Positions 1 to 6,477 are shown, counted from the first letter of the stretch. The stretch is DNA of 15,990 nt from Pseudomonadota bacterium (GCA_023458315.1 JAEXAH010000049.1:1-15990); one strand, 5' to 3'. Made by a program: numbers and translations. Notes: generated from the letters alone by a model not told the origin.

Positions 1-1
1 T

Positions 2-127
2 TTTGCCCGCCGCCTGAAGACCCTGCGGGGGCTCACCCCATACGAATACATCTGCAAAATATGGGAAGCCGAACCGGAGCGGTTCAGGCTTAATCCGCAC
101 CATCAAATGCCGGGACTAAACACCTAA
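2..127 (+). mobile_element. C-terminal end of an IS481-family transposase (partial, runs off the left edge)
   Basis: The first 41 complete codons form an open frame ending in TAA. The peptide contains RRLKTLRGLTPYEYICKIW, then EPERFRL, and ends HHQMPGLNT. This is the characteristic tail of IS481-type DDE integrase/transposases, which end in a 'LTPYE-ICKIW...HQMPGLNT' pattern. Only the extreme C-terminus is in view, so the catalytic core and the left end of the element lie outside the window, and it is not possible to say whether the copy is intact. Base composition is visibly less GC-rich than the neighbouring genes, as expected of acquired DNA. The stop codon overlaps the stop of the convergent ferredoxin gene. 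No clear terminal inverted repeat or target duplication can be identified just after the stop. Family assignment rests on recognised sequence pattern only. Confidence 0.85.
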
Positions 128-420
128 CCCCGGCCGGGTGGGGCGATTGTCCATTCGGCCTGAAGACGGTCCACCAGCCGCGCGGCATCGTCGGCGCGGC
201 AGCCGGTCAGCACCGGCCCGCCCGGCGCCGCCCGCAGGTTCGGCCCCAGGTCGCAACGTCCCAGGCAGCCGATGCCCGCCACCTGCCACGGCAGGCCGCG
301 CGCCGCCACCTCGGCGGCCAGGGCGTCGCGCAACGGCGCGCCGCCGCCATTGCCGGTGCAGGAACCGGCGCCGGTGCGGGAATGGCAGCAGACCAGCAAG
401 GTCGGGGGCAGGGTGCGCAT
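124..420 (-). CDS. Thioredoxin-like [2Fe-2S] ferredoxin
   Basis: A 98-aa soluble protein with the cysteine spacing of thioredoxin-fold [2Fe-2S] ferredoxins, the fold shared with NuoE. There is a Cys pair at residues 11-12, Cys21, then Cys52 and Cys56 in the segment GCLGRCDLGP. C12-x8-C21 and C52-x3-C56 would ligate one [2Fe-2S] cluster, making it a small cytoplasmic electron carrier; C11 is an alternative ligand and C74 is extra. The partner enzyme cannot be told from this context. The start ATG has no strong Shine-Dalgarno, but the frame opens directly on the family's first strand (TLLVCCHSRTG). It is transcribed divergently from the 523-1524 gene across a 102-bp spacer. Its TAG stop overlaps the TAA of the IS481 tail by two bases, so the last residues (after about 90) could have been altered by the insertion. 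Confidence 0.8.
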   Translation of the reverse strand: MRTLPPTLLVCCHSRTGAGSCTGNGGGAPLRDALAAEVAARGLPWQVAGIGCLGRCDLGPNLRAAPGGPVLTGCRADDAARLVDRLQAEWTIAPPGRG

Positions 421-474
421 GACTTGTATGTAGGCGTCCCGTCCGCCGCGTTCCAGTCCGCCGTAACCCGGCAG

Positions 475-490
475 TAAGGTTTACGCCTTA
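475..490. promoter_or_regulatory. Short palindrome in the divergent spacer
   Basis: TAAGG-TTTACG-CCTTA, a 5-bp dyad with a 6-bp spacer, lies in the 102-bp region between the divergent ferredoxin gene and the 523-1524 gene, about 35 bases before the latter's ATG. It could be an operator shared by both genes, but arms this short also occur by chance. No clean -35/-10 pair was picked out. Confidence 0.2.
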
Positions 491-522
491 GGGTATGGCC
501 GTTCTCGCAGGGGAAAGCCGCC

Positions 523-1524
523 ATGACCGAAACTTCGTGCCCGCACCACGCCGCCTCGACCCCGTCCATCGACGCCCTCAGCCGTCTGATGCGGGCCTGC
601 GTCTTCCCCAAGGCCGACATCACCCGCATGGCCCGGCAATTGCGCGAGGGCGCCGCGCCGCCGCCGCCGTCCGAGGCCGCCGACGTGTCCGGCCTGAAGG
701 TGGAAAAGAACGCCCTGGCGCTGCTGTACATTCCCGGGGTGATGGACCACGCCCAGGCGTTCCTGGACCAATATCCCGACCAGTTGGTGATCCTGGCGGG
801 CGACCAGATGAATCTGGTGGACATGACGCAATTGTCGGCGGTGCTGCGGCCGCGCAATCCCCATGCGGAATTGTGCGGCTATCTGTATTCGTCCATGCGC
901 AACGCCATGCAATACGCGGTGGCCAGCGCCTTGGCCGAGGTGGCGACCGACGATCCGCTGCTGGATCGCTATCGCCGTGCCCTTGGCCTGTACCATGGAC
1001 ACACCAGCGAGGCGGCGACCCATTTCCACCCCGGCGGCCATCTGATGGCCGGGGTCAACACCGCGCTGTTCTTCATCCTGCGCGGTCTGGCGGCGCTGAC
1101 GGTGCTGGGCGGGCGGGTGCTGGGGCGTCCGGTCACGGCGGACGAACTGGCGGCGGGCATGGAAAAGGCGGCGCCGTTGCTGCTGACCATCGCGCGCTGT
1201 CACCTGGACCTGCTGCTGGCGCTGGAGGGGCCGCTGGGCAAGGGTGACGACCTGTTCCTGGCGGCGCTGCCCACCGCCGAATATCACGATTCCCTGGCCG
1301 CCATGTTCACGGTGACGGCCGAGGCCGACGGCCTGCGGCTCGAGATCGCTCCGGCGGTGCTGGCGCAACTGACGCCGTTGTCGGGGGAAAAGCCGCGCAC
1401 CGGCTGTCCGGCGCTTTATGCCTCGACCGCCGACAACGTCAACGCCATCGTGGCGCTGGTGCGTCTGACCACCCGGGCCTACGCCCAGGCGCTGGATCAT
1501 TCCAGGTTGATGGAACCGGCGTAA
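523..1524 (+). CDS. Conserved-looking hypothetical protein with a His-rich segment
   Basis: A 333-aa soluble-looking protein that I do not recognise. The start is the ATG at 523, preceded by AGGGGA at good spacing. The N-terminus carries SCPHH (C6, H8, H9). The body is mostly helical, with a hydrophobic strand LALLYIPGV (about 65-73) and QLVILAGDQ (about 87-95). A histidine cluster sits at H158, H160, H167, H169 and H173 (HGHTSEAATHFHPGGH), and a lone Cys follows in TGCPALY (C295). The cluster could bind a metal or heme, but that is inference from composition. No signal peptide is visible, and the only hydrophobic stretch near membrane length (about 174-196) is not convincing. Codon use matches its neighbours. 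Its last 28 bases overlap the convergent 52-aa gene. Existence as a gene is well supported by reading frame and RBS; function is unknown. Confidence 0.75.
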   Translation: MTETSCPHHAASTPSIDALSRLMRACVFPKADITRMARQLREGAAPPPPSEAADVSGLKVEKNALALLYIPGVMDHAQAFLDQYPDQLVILAGDQMNLVDMTQLSAVLRPRNPHAELCGYLYSSMRNAMQYAVASALAEVATDDPLLDRYRRALGLYHGHTSEAATHFHPGGHLMAGVNTALFFILRGLAALTVLGGRVLGRPVTADELAAGMEKAAPLLLTIARCHLDLLLALEGPLGKGDDLFLAALPTAEYHDSLAAMFTVTAEADGLRLEIAPAVLAQLTPLSGEKPRTGCPALYASTADNVNAIVALVRLTTRAYAQALDHSRLMEPA

Positions 1525-1655
1525 AGCAGGGCCAGCAGCGACAATCCGGCCATCACCGCCATGGCGATCCAGGACAGGTTGTGATCATGGCCGCTGGTCA
1601 TGCGCGGTGGCTCGGCCGGGGCGTTTTCGTTGGCGTCCTTGGGGGGCTGGCTCAT
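1497..1655 (-). CDS. Small single-pass membrane protein (52 aa)
   Basis: A short frame running from ATG at 1655 to TGA at 1497. It encodes a polar, proline-rich N-terminus (MSQPPKDANENAPAEPP), a His/Asp patch (SGHDHN, about residues 21-26), one hydrophobic helix (about 28-46) and a short tail SINLE. The amphipathic-to-hydrophobic layout, with no charged residue inside the helix, argues for a real small membrane protein rather than chance coding. A second in-frame ATG exists at residue 19. No strong Shine-Dalgarno is visible. It lies 59 bases downstream of the FmdB-like gene on the same strand and may be co-transcribed with it. Its 3' end overlaps the 523-1524 gene tail to tail by 28 bases. 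I do not recognise a family. Confidence 0.55.
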   Translation of the reverse strand: MSQPPKDANENAPAEPPRMTSGHDHNLSWIAMAVMAGLSLLALLYAGSINLE

Positions 1656-1714
1656 GGCGGGGCGTCCAGGTGAAGGAAAGCGCGCATCCTAGCGGATGGT
1701 GCCGGGCGGCGCCC

Positions 1715-1948
1715 CTATAATTTCCCGCGCAGTTCCGACTTGCGGTAATTGCTGAAATGCCCCTCGCGCGCGGCTTGGGCGCGGGCTGATCCGATTGCCG
1801 CCTTGGTCTTGCCGTGCACCGCCGCCGCCGACACCTGGCGCTCCAGGGCGGTGGCGCCGCATTGCGGGCAGGCGGGGATTTCGTCGCCGCGCACCAGGGT
1901 TTCAAAGACGGTGTCGCAGCCTTGGCAGCGGTAGGTATGAAACGGCAT
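1715..1948 (-). CDS. FmdB-family zinc ribbon protein
   Basis: A 77-aa protein beginning MPFHTYRCQGC, the typical opening of the FmdB/CxxC_CXXC_SSSS putative regulatory zinc ribbon family. C8-x2-C11 and C27-x2-C30 form a four-Cys zinc site. The remaining half (residues 36-77) is basic and polar, as in the family. The protein is probably cytoplasmic; family members were first noted beside formamide/amide utilisation genes, but their precise role is unsettled. The frame is open further upstream, but the ATG at 1948 was chosen because family members start a few residues before the first CxxC and an AGG lies a short distance upstream. It stands alone between the terminator of the acylation operon and the 52-aa membrane protein. 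Confidence 0.85.
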   Translation of the reverse strand: MPFHTYRCQGCDTVFETLVRGDEIPACPQCGATALERQVSAAAVHGKTKAAIGSARAQAAREGHFSNYRKSELRGKL

Positions 1949-2007
1949 GGCGGCCTCATGGGCTGGGGTTCTGCCCATGTTCATAGCATTTTCATCGCAT
2001 GATGAAA

Positions 2008-2039
2008 ATATGGGCGGCGACCGGTGCCGCCGCCCATAT
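2008..2039 (-). terminator. Rho-independent terminator of the acylation operon
   Basis: A perfect 11-bp inverted repeat (ATATGGGCGGC / GCCGCCCATAT) with a 10-nt loop. Read on the minus strand it begins just after the carrier-protein stop codon and is followed by TTTTCATC. The position fits the end of the five-gene minus-strand operon. The dyad is symmetrical, but no plus-strand gene feeds into it. Confidence 0.8.
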
Positions 2040-2046
2040 GGTGCCG

Positions 2047-2298
2047 TCACGCCGCCAGCTTGCCCTGAAGGGTTTCGATGGCGCCCAGCGAGTTGAAATT
2101 GTCGATGGAGATGTCGCCGGCCGGGACTTTCTTGCCCAGGCTCTTCTCGATGGCTTCGATCACCTGCATCAGCCCCAGGCTGTCGATCAGGCCGCCGGTC
2201 AGCAATTCCTCGCTGGCGGCGACGTCGTCGCGCTCCAGGCCGGGCATGGGGGTCAGTTCCAGGATCAGGTCGATCAACTGGTCGCGGTTCAGGCTCAT
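2047..2298 (-). CDS. Acyl carrier protein (DltC-like)
   Basis: An 83-aa phosphopantetheine-binding carrier protein. The attachment motif GGLIDSLGLMQ places the 4'-phosphopantetheine on Ser40, preceded by the usual Asp39. Helix I (about 3-15) and the acidic recognition helix II after Ser40 are recognisable, and length is normal. The ATG at 2298 is preceded by GAAGGAAGA at good spacing. The gene begins 32 bases after the ligase stop and is the last of the operon, followed at once by the terminator. By analogy with DltC it should be loaded by the adjacent ligase and deliver the acyl thioester to the MBOAT at the inner face of the cytoplasmic membrane. No phosphopantetheinyl transferase is present in the window, so a housekeeping one would be needed. 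Calling it DltC-like rests on context; the sequence alone only says carrier protein. Confidence 0.9.
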   Translation of the reverse strand: MSLNRDQLIDLILELTPMPGLERDDVAASEELLTGGLIDSLGLMQVIEAIEKSLGKKVPAGDISIDNFNSLGAIETLQGKLAA

Positions 2299-2330
2299 GA
2301 TGGTGTCTTCCTTCAAGGGATATTCAAAAA

Positions 2331-3908
2331 TCAGGCGGTTTTCTTCAGCGGCTCGGCATCCAGGGCGTTCAGCAGGCGCTGGATGGTGCCGTAATCGGTC
2401 TTGCCGTTGGCGGTGCGGGGGAACGCGTCGGTCCAGTAATGGACCTTGGCGGGCACCATGTAATTGGCGACGCGGGACCGCAGGAACTTGGTGATCTCGT
2501 CCTCGGCCGGGGGCTCGGCATCGTTGCGCACGGCCACCGCCAGATGGATGGTTTCGGCCTTGTCGTCGCTTTTCACGCACACCGCCACCACGTCGTCGAC
2601 GAAGTCCAATTGCTTGGTCACGTCCTCGATCTCGGTCGGGCTGATGCGGAAGCCGTTGATCTTGAGCTGGCGGTCGCGGCGGCTTTCGAACCACAGGATG
2701 CCGTCGTCGTCCTGGCGGGCCAGATCGCCGGTGAAGCACACCTTCTCGCCCTCGCGCACGTCGGGCAGCCAGTCGGGGGCGTCGCGGAAGCGGTCGGTGG
2801 ATTGTTCGGCCGGGATGCCGAAATAGCCCTGGGCGACGGTGGGGCCGCGATGGACGATCTCGCCCACTTCGCCGGGCTGGCAGGGCTCGCCCTCGGCGTT
2901 CACCAGCAGCACCTGGGCGCCGGGCACCGCCACGCCGATGGCGCCCATCTTGGCGTCGATCAGGTGCGGCGGCAGATAGGCGGAACGCAGGGTCTCGGTG
3001 GTGCCGTACATCAGGTACAGATCGGCGCCCTCGATCTGCGAGCGCACTTCGCTCAGCACGCTGGCCGGGCAGTGGCCGCCCGCGTTGGTCAGATAGCGCA
3101 GCGAGAAATCCGACGCCGACACGCCCAGATCGGGCAGGGCGCGGGTGAAGTCGCGCCAGAAATTGGGAATGCCCGCCAGGCCGGTGACTTCGTTGGCCGC
3201 CAGCTCGCGGATGACGTCGCCCATCAGCACCGATTGCGAGATGCGGTAGCAGCCGCCGCAATGGACCATGCACAGCAACTGGTTCAGACCATAGCCGAAG
3301 GCCAGCGGCAGGATGGCCAGCACGCGGTCGCCGGGGCGGTTGCCCAGATAGCGCACGGTGCTTTCGGTCCAGCGCATCAGGCTGGCGTTGGAATGCATGA
3401 CGCCCTTGGGCTGGCCCGACGAACCCGAGGTGAAGATGATGGCGCCCAGATCCATGGGCGACGGGATCGGCGGGGTGATGCGGATGCTGGGCGGCGCGAT
3501 GGTCAGCAGATCTTCCTGGACGATGATGCCGCCGGGCGGCGCCACGTAATCCTCGCACCGGGCCATCTGGGCGGCGATGCCCTTGCCGGTCAGGAAGAAG
3601 GTGGGGCGCAGATACCGCAGGGCATAGGCCACCTGGGCGGGCTTCCACAGACGGTTCAGCGACGCGAACACCGCGCGGCAGGCCGACAGGGCGAACAGCA
3701 GGGCGGGCTCGACCGTGTCGCGGCCGACCATCACCGCCACGCGGTCGCCCGGCTTGACGCCGCGCGCCAGCAGCTTGTCGCGCAATTCGTTCACCTGGGC
3801 CAGCAGGGCGCCGTAGGTGACGGTGGTGTTGCCGTGCTCGATGGCCGGGGCGTGGGGGTGCAGCGAGGCGGTTTCGGCCAGGACTTCGTAGAGGTTACGC
3901 GAGGACAT
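2331..3908 (-). CDS. AMP-forming acyl/aryl ligase (DltA position)
   Basis: A 525-aa member of the ANL adenylating superfamily, full length. Motifs in order: P-loop FTSGSSGQPKG (159-169), LPLAFGYGL (200-208) in the A4 region, YGTTE (301-305), TGDL (393-396), the hinge/Arg region around R411 with GFRISPTEIE (419-428), and PRTANGK with the C-terminal catalytic Lys503. It should activate a carboxylic acid with ATP and transfer it to a thiol, most simply the phosphopantetheine of the carrier protein encoded 32 bases downstream. In amino-acid activators, including DltA, the A4 segment carries an Asp that binds the substrate amino group. Here the equivalent stretch is F-G-Y-G with no Asp, as in acyl- and aryl-CoA ligases, so the substrate is probably not an alpha-amino acid. 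The start ATG lies 54 bases after the MBOAT stop, with GGAGAAG upstream. Confidence 0.9.
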   Translation of the reverse strand: MSSRNLYEVLAETASLHPHAPAIEHGNTTVTYGALLAQVNELRDKLLARGVKPGDRVAVMVGRDTVEPALLFALSACRAVFASLNRLWKPAQVAYALRYLRPTFFLTGKGIAAQMARCEDYVAPPGGIIVQEDLLTIAPPSIRITPPIPSPMDLGAIIFTSGSSGQPKGVMHSNASLMRWTESTVRYLGNRPGDRVLAILPLAFGYGLNQLLCMVHCGGCYRISQSVLMGDVIRELAANEVTGLAGIPNFWRDFTRALPDLGVSASDFSLRYLTNAGGHCPASVLSEVRSQIEGADLYLMYGTTETLRSAYLPPHLIDAKMGAIGVAVPGAQVLLVNAEGEPCQPGEVGEIVHRGPTVAQGYFGIPAEQSTDRFRDAPDWLPDVREGEKVCFTGDLARQDDDGILWFESRRDRQLKINGFRISPTEIEDVTKQLDFVDDVVAVCVKSDDKAETIHLAVAVRNDAEPPAEDEITKFLRSRVANYMVPAKVHYWTDAFPRTANGKTDYGTIQRLLNALDAEPLKKTA

Positions 3909-3962
3909 GGGGATACTTCTCCGTCGAATTCGGGGGCTGATTGACGCGAAGGGTGGAAGGGA

Positions 3963-5132
3963 TCAGAGGCCGATGGCCTTGCCCAACAGGGCGAACGAGG
4001 TGGTGATGGGGGCCAGACCGTGCAGGCTGGTGAAGGCGCCGGTGCACAGCACCCAGGCCAGGGTCAGGACGCCAGCCGCCACGGAATAGGCCCAGTGGCC
4101 GGTCTTCCACGACTTGAAATGCTGGCGGCGGAAACGGTCCCAATAGCGGTAGATGGTGACGCCGACCGCGTGCCACATGCCCCACAGGATCCAGTGCGGG
4201 CTGGCGGCGTGCCACACGCCCATCACGAAGAAGGACGAGAACAGCGCCACGTTGGGCCGCCGGGTGCGGGCCAGAACCGGCATGTAGACATAGGATTGGC
4301 ACCACTGGGCCAGGCTGATGTGCCAGCGGCGCCAGTAATCGGACATGTTGGTGGCCAGGAACGGAAAGGCGAAATTCTCGACGATCTTGAAGCCGAACAG
4401 CCGGGACAGGCCCAAGGCCAGATCGGAATAGCCGCTGAAATCGCAATACAGGATCAGGTAGGTGACGGCCAGATAGCGCCAGGTGTCCAACACCGTCAGA
4501 CCGTCGACGCCCAGCGCCACCGCGTCCGGGGTCTGGCCCACGGCGTACAGCGCGGGCAGCACGGTCTTGGAGATGAAGAACACCTTGACCAGACCCCACA
4601 GCACGCGGTTGGCGCCGATGGTCAGGTCGTCCATGCCCACCTTGTCGGCGCGGCCCGCCAGGAAGCGGTCGACCCGCTCGATGGGACCGGCGATCCAGAT
4701 GGGGAAGAAAAAGGCGTACAGGAAATACTCGGCGGCGGTCATCTTGGGCAGCATGCCGCGCTGGCATTCCACCAGGACGTGGATCAGCCGGAACGACAGG
4801 AAGCTGATGCCCAGCGGGAAGCCGACGGTGGAAACCCAATCGGCGGCGCCCGGCGGCAGATACTTGAACAGCACCAGATTGCCGACCACCAGCGCGACGC
4901 CGACCCACAGCAGGCGGTCGCGGGCGGCGCCCTCCATCCGGGCGGCGGCGGCCAGCACCAGATAGACGGCCACCACTTCGGCGGCCAGCCAGGCGCCGCC
5001 CGCCGGGTTCAGATACAGGATCAGCGCCAGCGACAGCGCCGCCAGGGCGGCGGCCCGCACCTGCGGGGTCAGGCGCAGGTTGGCGGCGGCGGCCAGGGGG
5101 ACCAGGCCCCAGAAGGCAAGGGAGTGGAACAT
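3963..5132 (-). CDS. MBOAT-family O-acyltransferase (DltB-like)
   Basis: A 389-aa polytopic membrane protein with the hallmarks of bacterial DltB/AlgI-type MBOATs: PLGISFLSFRLIHVLVE (106-122), FFFPIWIAGPIER (141-153), the YCDFSGYSDLALGL block (229-242), SDYWRRWHISL (264-274, His271) and GVWHAASPHWILWG (305-318), where His308 is the expected catalytic His. About ten hydrophobic segments span the sequence. By family knowledge it would take an acyl group from the carrier-protein thioester through a membrane tunnel to an acceptor on the outer side. Its C-terminus (…ALLGKAIGL) lacks the F-x-Y-x-x-F acyl-shuttle hexapeptide that is fused to many Gram-negative MBOATs; that motif sits on the separate microprotein four bases upstream. 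The ATG at 5132 opens directly on the first hydrophobic helix. Confidence 0.92.
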   Translation of the reverse strand: MFHSLAFWGLVPLAAAANLRLTPQVRAAALAALSLALILYLNPAGGAWLAAEVVAVYLVLAAAARMEGAARDRLLWVGVALVVGNLVLFKYLPPGAADWVSTVGFPLGISFLSFRLIHVLVECQRGMLPKMTAAEYFLYAFFFPIWIAGPIERVDRFLAGRADKVGMDDLTIGANRVLWGLVKVFFISKTVLPALYAVGQTPDAVALGVDGLTVLDTWRYLAVTYLILYCDFSGYSDLALGLSRLFGFKIVENFAFPFLATNMSDYWRRWHISLAQWCQSYVYMPVLARTRRPNVALFSSFFVMGVWHAASPHWILWGMWHAVGVTIYRYWDRFRRQHFKSWKTGHWAYSVAAGVLTLAWVLCTGAFTSLHGLAPITTSFALLGKAIGL

Positions 5133-5136
5133 GGGC

Positions 5137-5256
5137 CTAGAACCCCTGGTACTTGAAGATGGCCGCGCCCGAGGTCAGGGCCAGCATGGCGGCGGCGGCG
5201 AAGAACATGGCCGTGCCCAGGACCAGGCCGGCGGCGATTTGCTTGGCGATGCTCAT
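5137..5256 (-). CDS. DltX-like membrane microprotein ending in FKYQGF
   Basis: A 39-aa protein: a short basic N-terminus (MSIAKQ), one hydrophobic helix (about residues 7-31) and the C-terminus AIFKYQGF. The last six residues match the F-x-Y-x-x-F hexapeptide of DltX, in which the Tyr (Tyr36 here) accepts the acyl group from the MBOAT and passes it to DltD. With Lys5 on the inside, the C-terminus would face the periplasm, as the mechanism requires. Its ATG shares one base with the TGA of the DltD-like gene (TGATG), indicating translational coupling, and its stop is four bases before the MBOAT start. This placement between the two predicted partners, together with the motif, makes a coding role very likely despite the size. 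The family call is by motif and context, since such short proteins give little similarity. Confidence 0.85.
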   Translation of the reverse strand: MSIAKQIAAGLVLGTAMFFAAAAMLALTSGAAIFKYQGF

Positions 5257-6347
5257 CACAATTTTCCGGCGATGTCGGTCAGGAAGGCGTCGGTGAACAA
5301 TTCCTTGCCCTGGCGCGACGACAGGTGCGACCAGTCGTAGAAGTGTTCCTCGGACAGCACGTTGCGGACGTTGCTGTTGGCGTAGGTGCAGCCTTCCTCG
5401 GCGCAGAAGCGGCGCAGGTTGGCCACATGGGCGGGATAGAAATCGGGGCCGGTGGCCTGGGCCACGGCACGCGGGTTCAGCGGGATCTCCAGCAGGACCA
5501 CGTTCCACGGCAGGTTGTTTTCCTTGACCCAGCGCAGGATGCGGCGATAGGGCGCGATATTGGCCGGGAAGTTCTGGTCATAGGTGGACAGGCGCTTGGC
5601 CAGCGTCTTGGTGTCCTTGTCCCACGCCTCGGCATCCTGGTGGCCGCGGCTGATATAGGTCTGCACGTCGTTGCGCGGCGCCGTCCCGGTCAGCAGGTTG
5701 GCGGCGAAGGTGTGGGCGCGGGCCACATAGAATTGCAGATTGTCCAGCAGATAGATGCCGGTGCCCTTGGGCACCCGCAGGCCCAGCGCCTCGGCCTCGC
5801 GGCGGATGCCGTCATTGCTGAAGGCCAGGCGCGGGTGGTCCAGCAGGTTCTGCAACTCGCCGCCCGACGCCGCCATGCGCGACGGGCTGACCGCCAGCAC
5901 CAGCGTGCCCTTGCCCTGCGGCGCGATCTCGAAGACCAGCCCGGCGGCTTCCAGCGGCGATTGCCCGCCCGAGGACAGGTTGACCACCGGCACGTCGCGG
6001 CCCAGGCGCTGCTTCAGCAGGGCGGCGATGTCGGTGGCGGGCAGCAGACCTTCGCGCATGGCCGCCGTGCCCACCAGCACCAGCGCCGGACGGCCCTGGG
6101 TGGTGGCGGCGAACCGCTTGGCCTCGATCGAGGCGAAGGCGTAATCGTCGATGGCGTTGCGCGGCCAATAGCGCGCGGTCGAGCCGTCGCGCAGGTAATC
6201 CGGGGTGATGGTCAGGGCGGCGGCGGCGGTCAGCGCCAACGCGGCGGCGGCGGCGGCGACCGTCACCACCCGCGACTTCAGCGCGGCCGTGAAGAACCCG
6301 GCCAACGGCTTGCCGGCCGGATGGGTGCCCACATAGGGGATGCTCAT
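5256..6347 (-). CDS. Membrane-anchored SGNH/DltD-like protein with apparent Ser-to-Ala at the nucleophile
   Basis: A 363-aa protein with one N-terminal transmembrane helix (about 26-48) and a large domain predicted to be periplasmic. The domain has an SGNH/DltD layout: block I strand LVLVGTAAMREG (89-100), VNLSSGGQS (122-130), a strand VVLLEIPLNP (283-292) and a C-terminal DWSH (Asp338, His341) matching the catalytic D-x-x-H. In DltD and related SGNH proteins block I reads G-D/S-S-x-x-R-E with Ser as nucleophile. Here it is G93-T94-A95-A96-M97-R98-E99, so Ala stands where Ser is expected; Asp and His remain. In a Dlt-type pathway this protein would take the acyl group from the microprotein Tyr and pass it to the final acceptor. 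First gene of the operon; ATG at 6347 with GAGGTG six bases upstream. Family assignment is moderate, since it rests on sparse motifs and context. Confidence 0.75.
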   Translation of the reverse strand: MSIPYVGTHPAGKPLAGFFTAALKSRVVTVAAAAAALALTAAAALTITPDYLRDGSTARYWPRNAIDDYAFASIEAKRFAATTQGRPALVLVGTAAMREGLLPATDIAALLKQRLGRDVPVVNLSSGGQSPLEAAGLVFEIAPQGKGTLVLAVSPSRMAASGGELQNLLDHPRLAFSNDGIRREAEALGLRVPKGTGIYLLDNLQFYVARAHTFAANLLTGTAPRNDVQTYISRGHQDAEAWDKDTKTLAKRLSTYDQNFPANIAPYRRILRWVKENNLPWNVVLLEIPLNPRAVAQATGPDFYPAHVANLRRFCAEEGCTYANSNVRNVLSEEHFYDWSHLSSRQGKELFTDAFLTDIAGKL

Positions 6348-6477
6348 TGCGCACCTCGGTGCGTAACGTGAAAAAGGACAAGCCCGGGCAGGCCAGCGCT
6401 GCCGGTTGGGAATCTCGAAATCATTGCAAGGTCTCCAATGCGCTCGTCATAGCGGAGGCGCCATCGAATGACCTGAC

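Noticed and set aside
1698..1713. GGTGCC-GGGC-GGCGCC hairpin behind the FmdB gene
   Set aside because: The stem has a mismatch and no T-run follows on the minus strand. It is too weak to call a terminator in such GC-rich DNA.
2439..3944. A 501-codon plus-strand frame opposite the ligase
   Set aside because: A shadow frame of the ligase gene. Gly/His/Ala-rich with no domain, whereas the ligase has all ANL motifs.
3963..4030. A fused acyl-shuttle hexapeptide at the MBOAT C-terminus
   Set aside because: The C-terminus reads ALLGKAIGL, with no Tyr or flanking Phe. The motif is on the separate microprotein.
5256..6347. Assigning the DltD-like gene as an alginate-type AlgJ/AlgX acetylation protein
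   Set aside because: The AlgJ/AlgX signature motifs are not evident, and those systems take acetyl groups without a dedicated ligase and carrier protein, which are present here.
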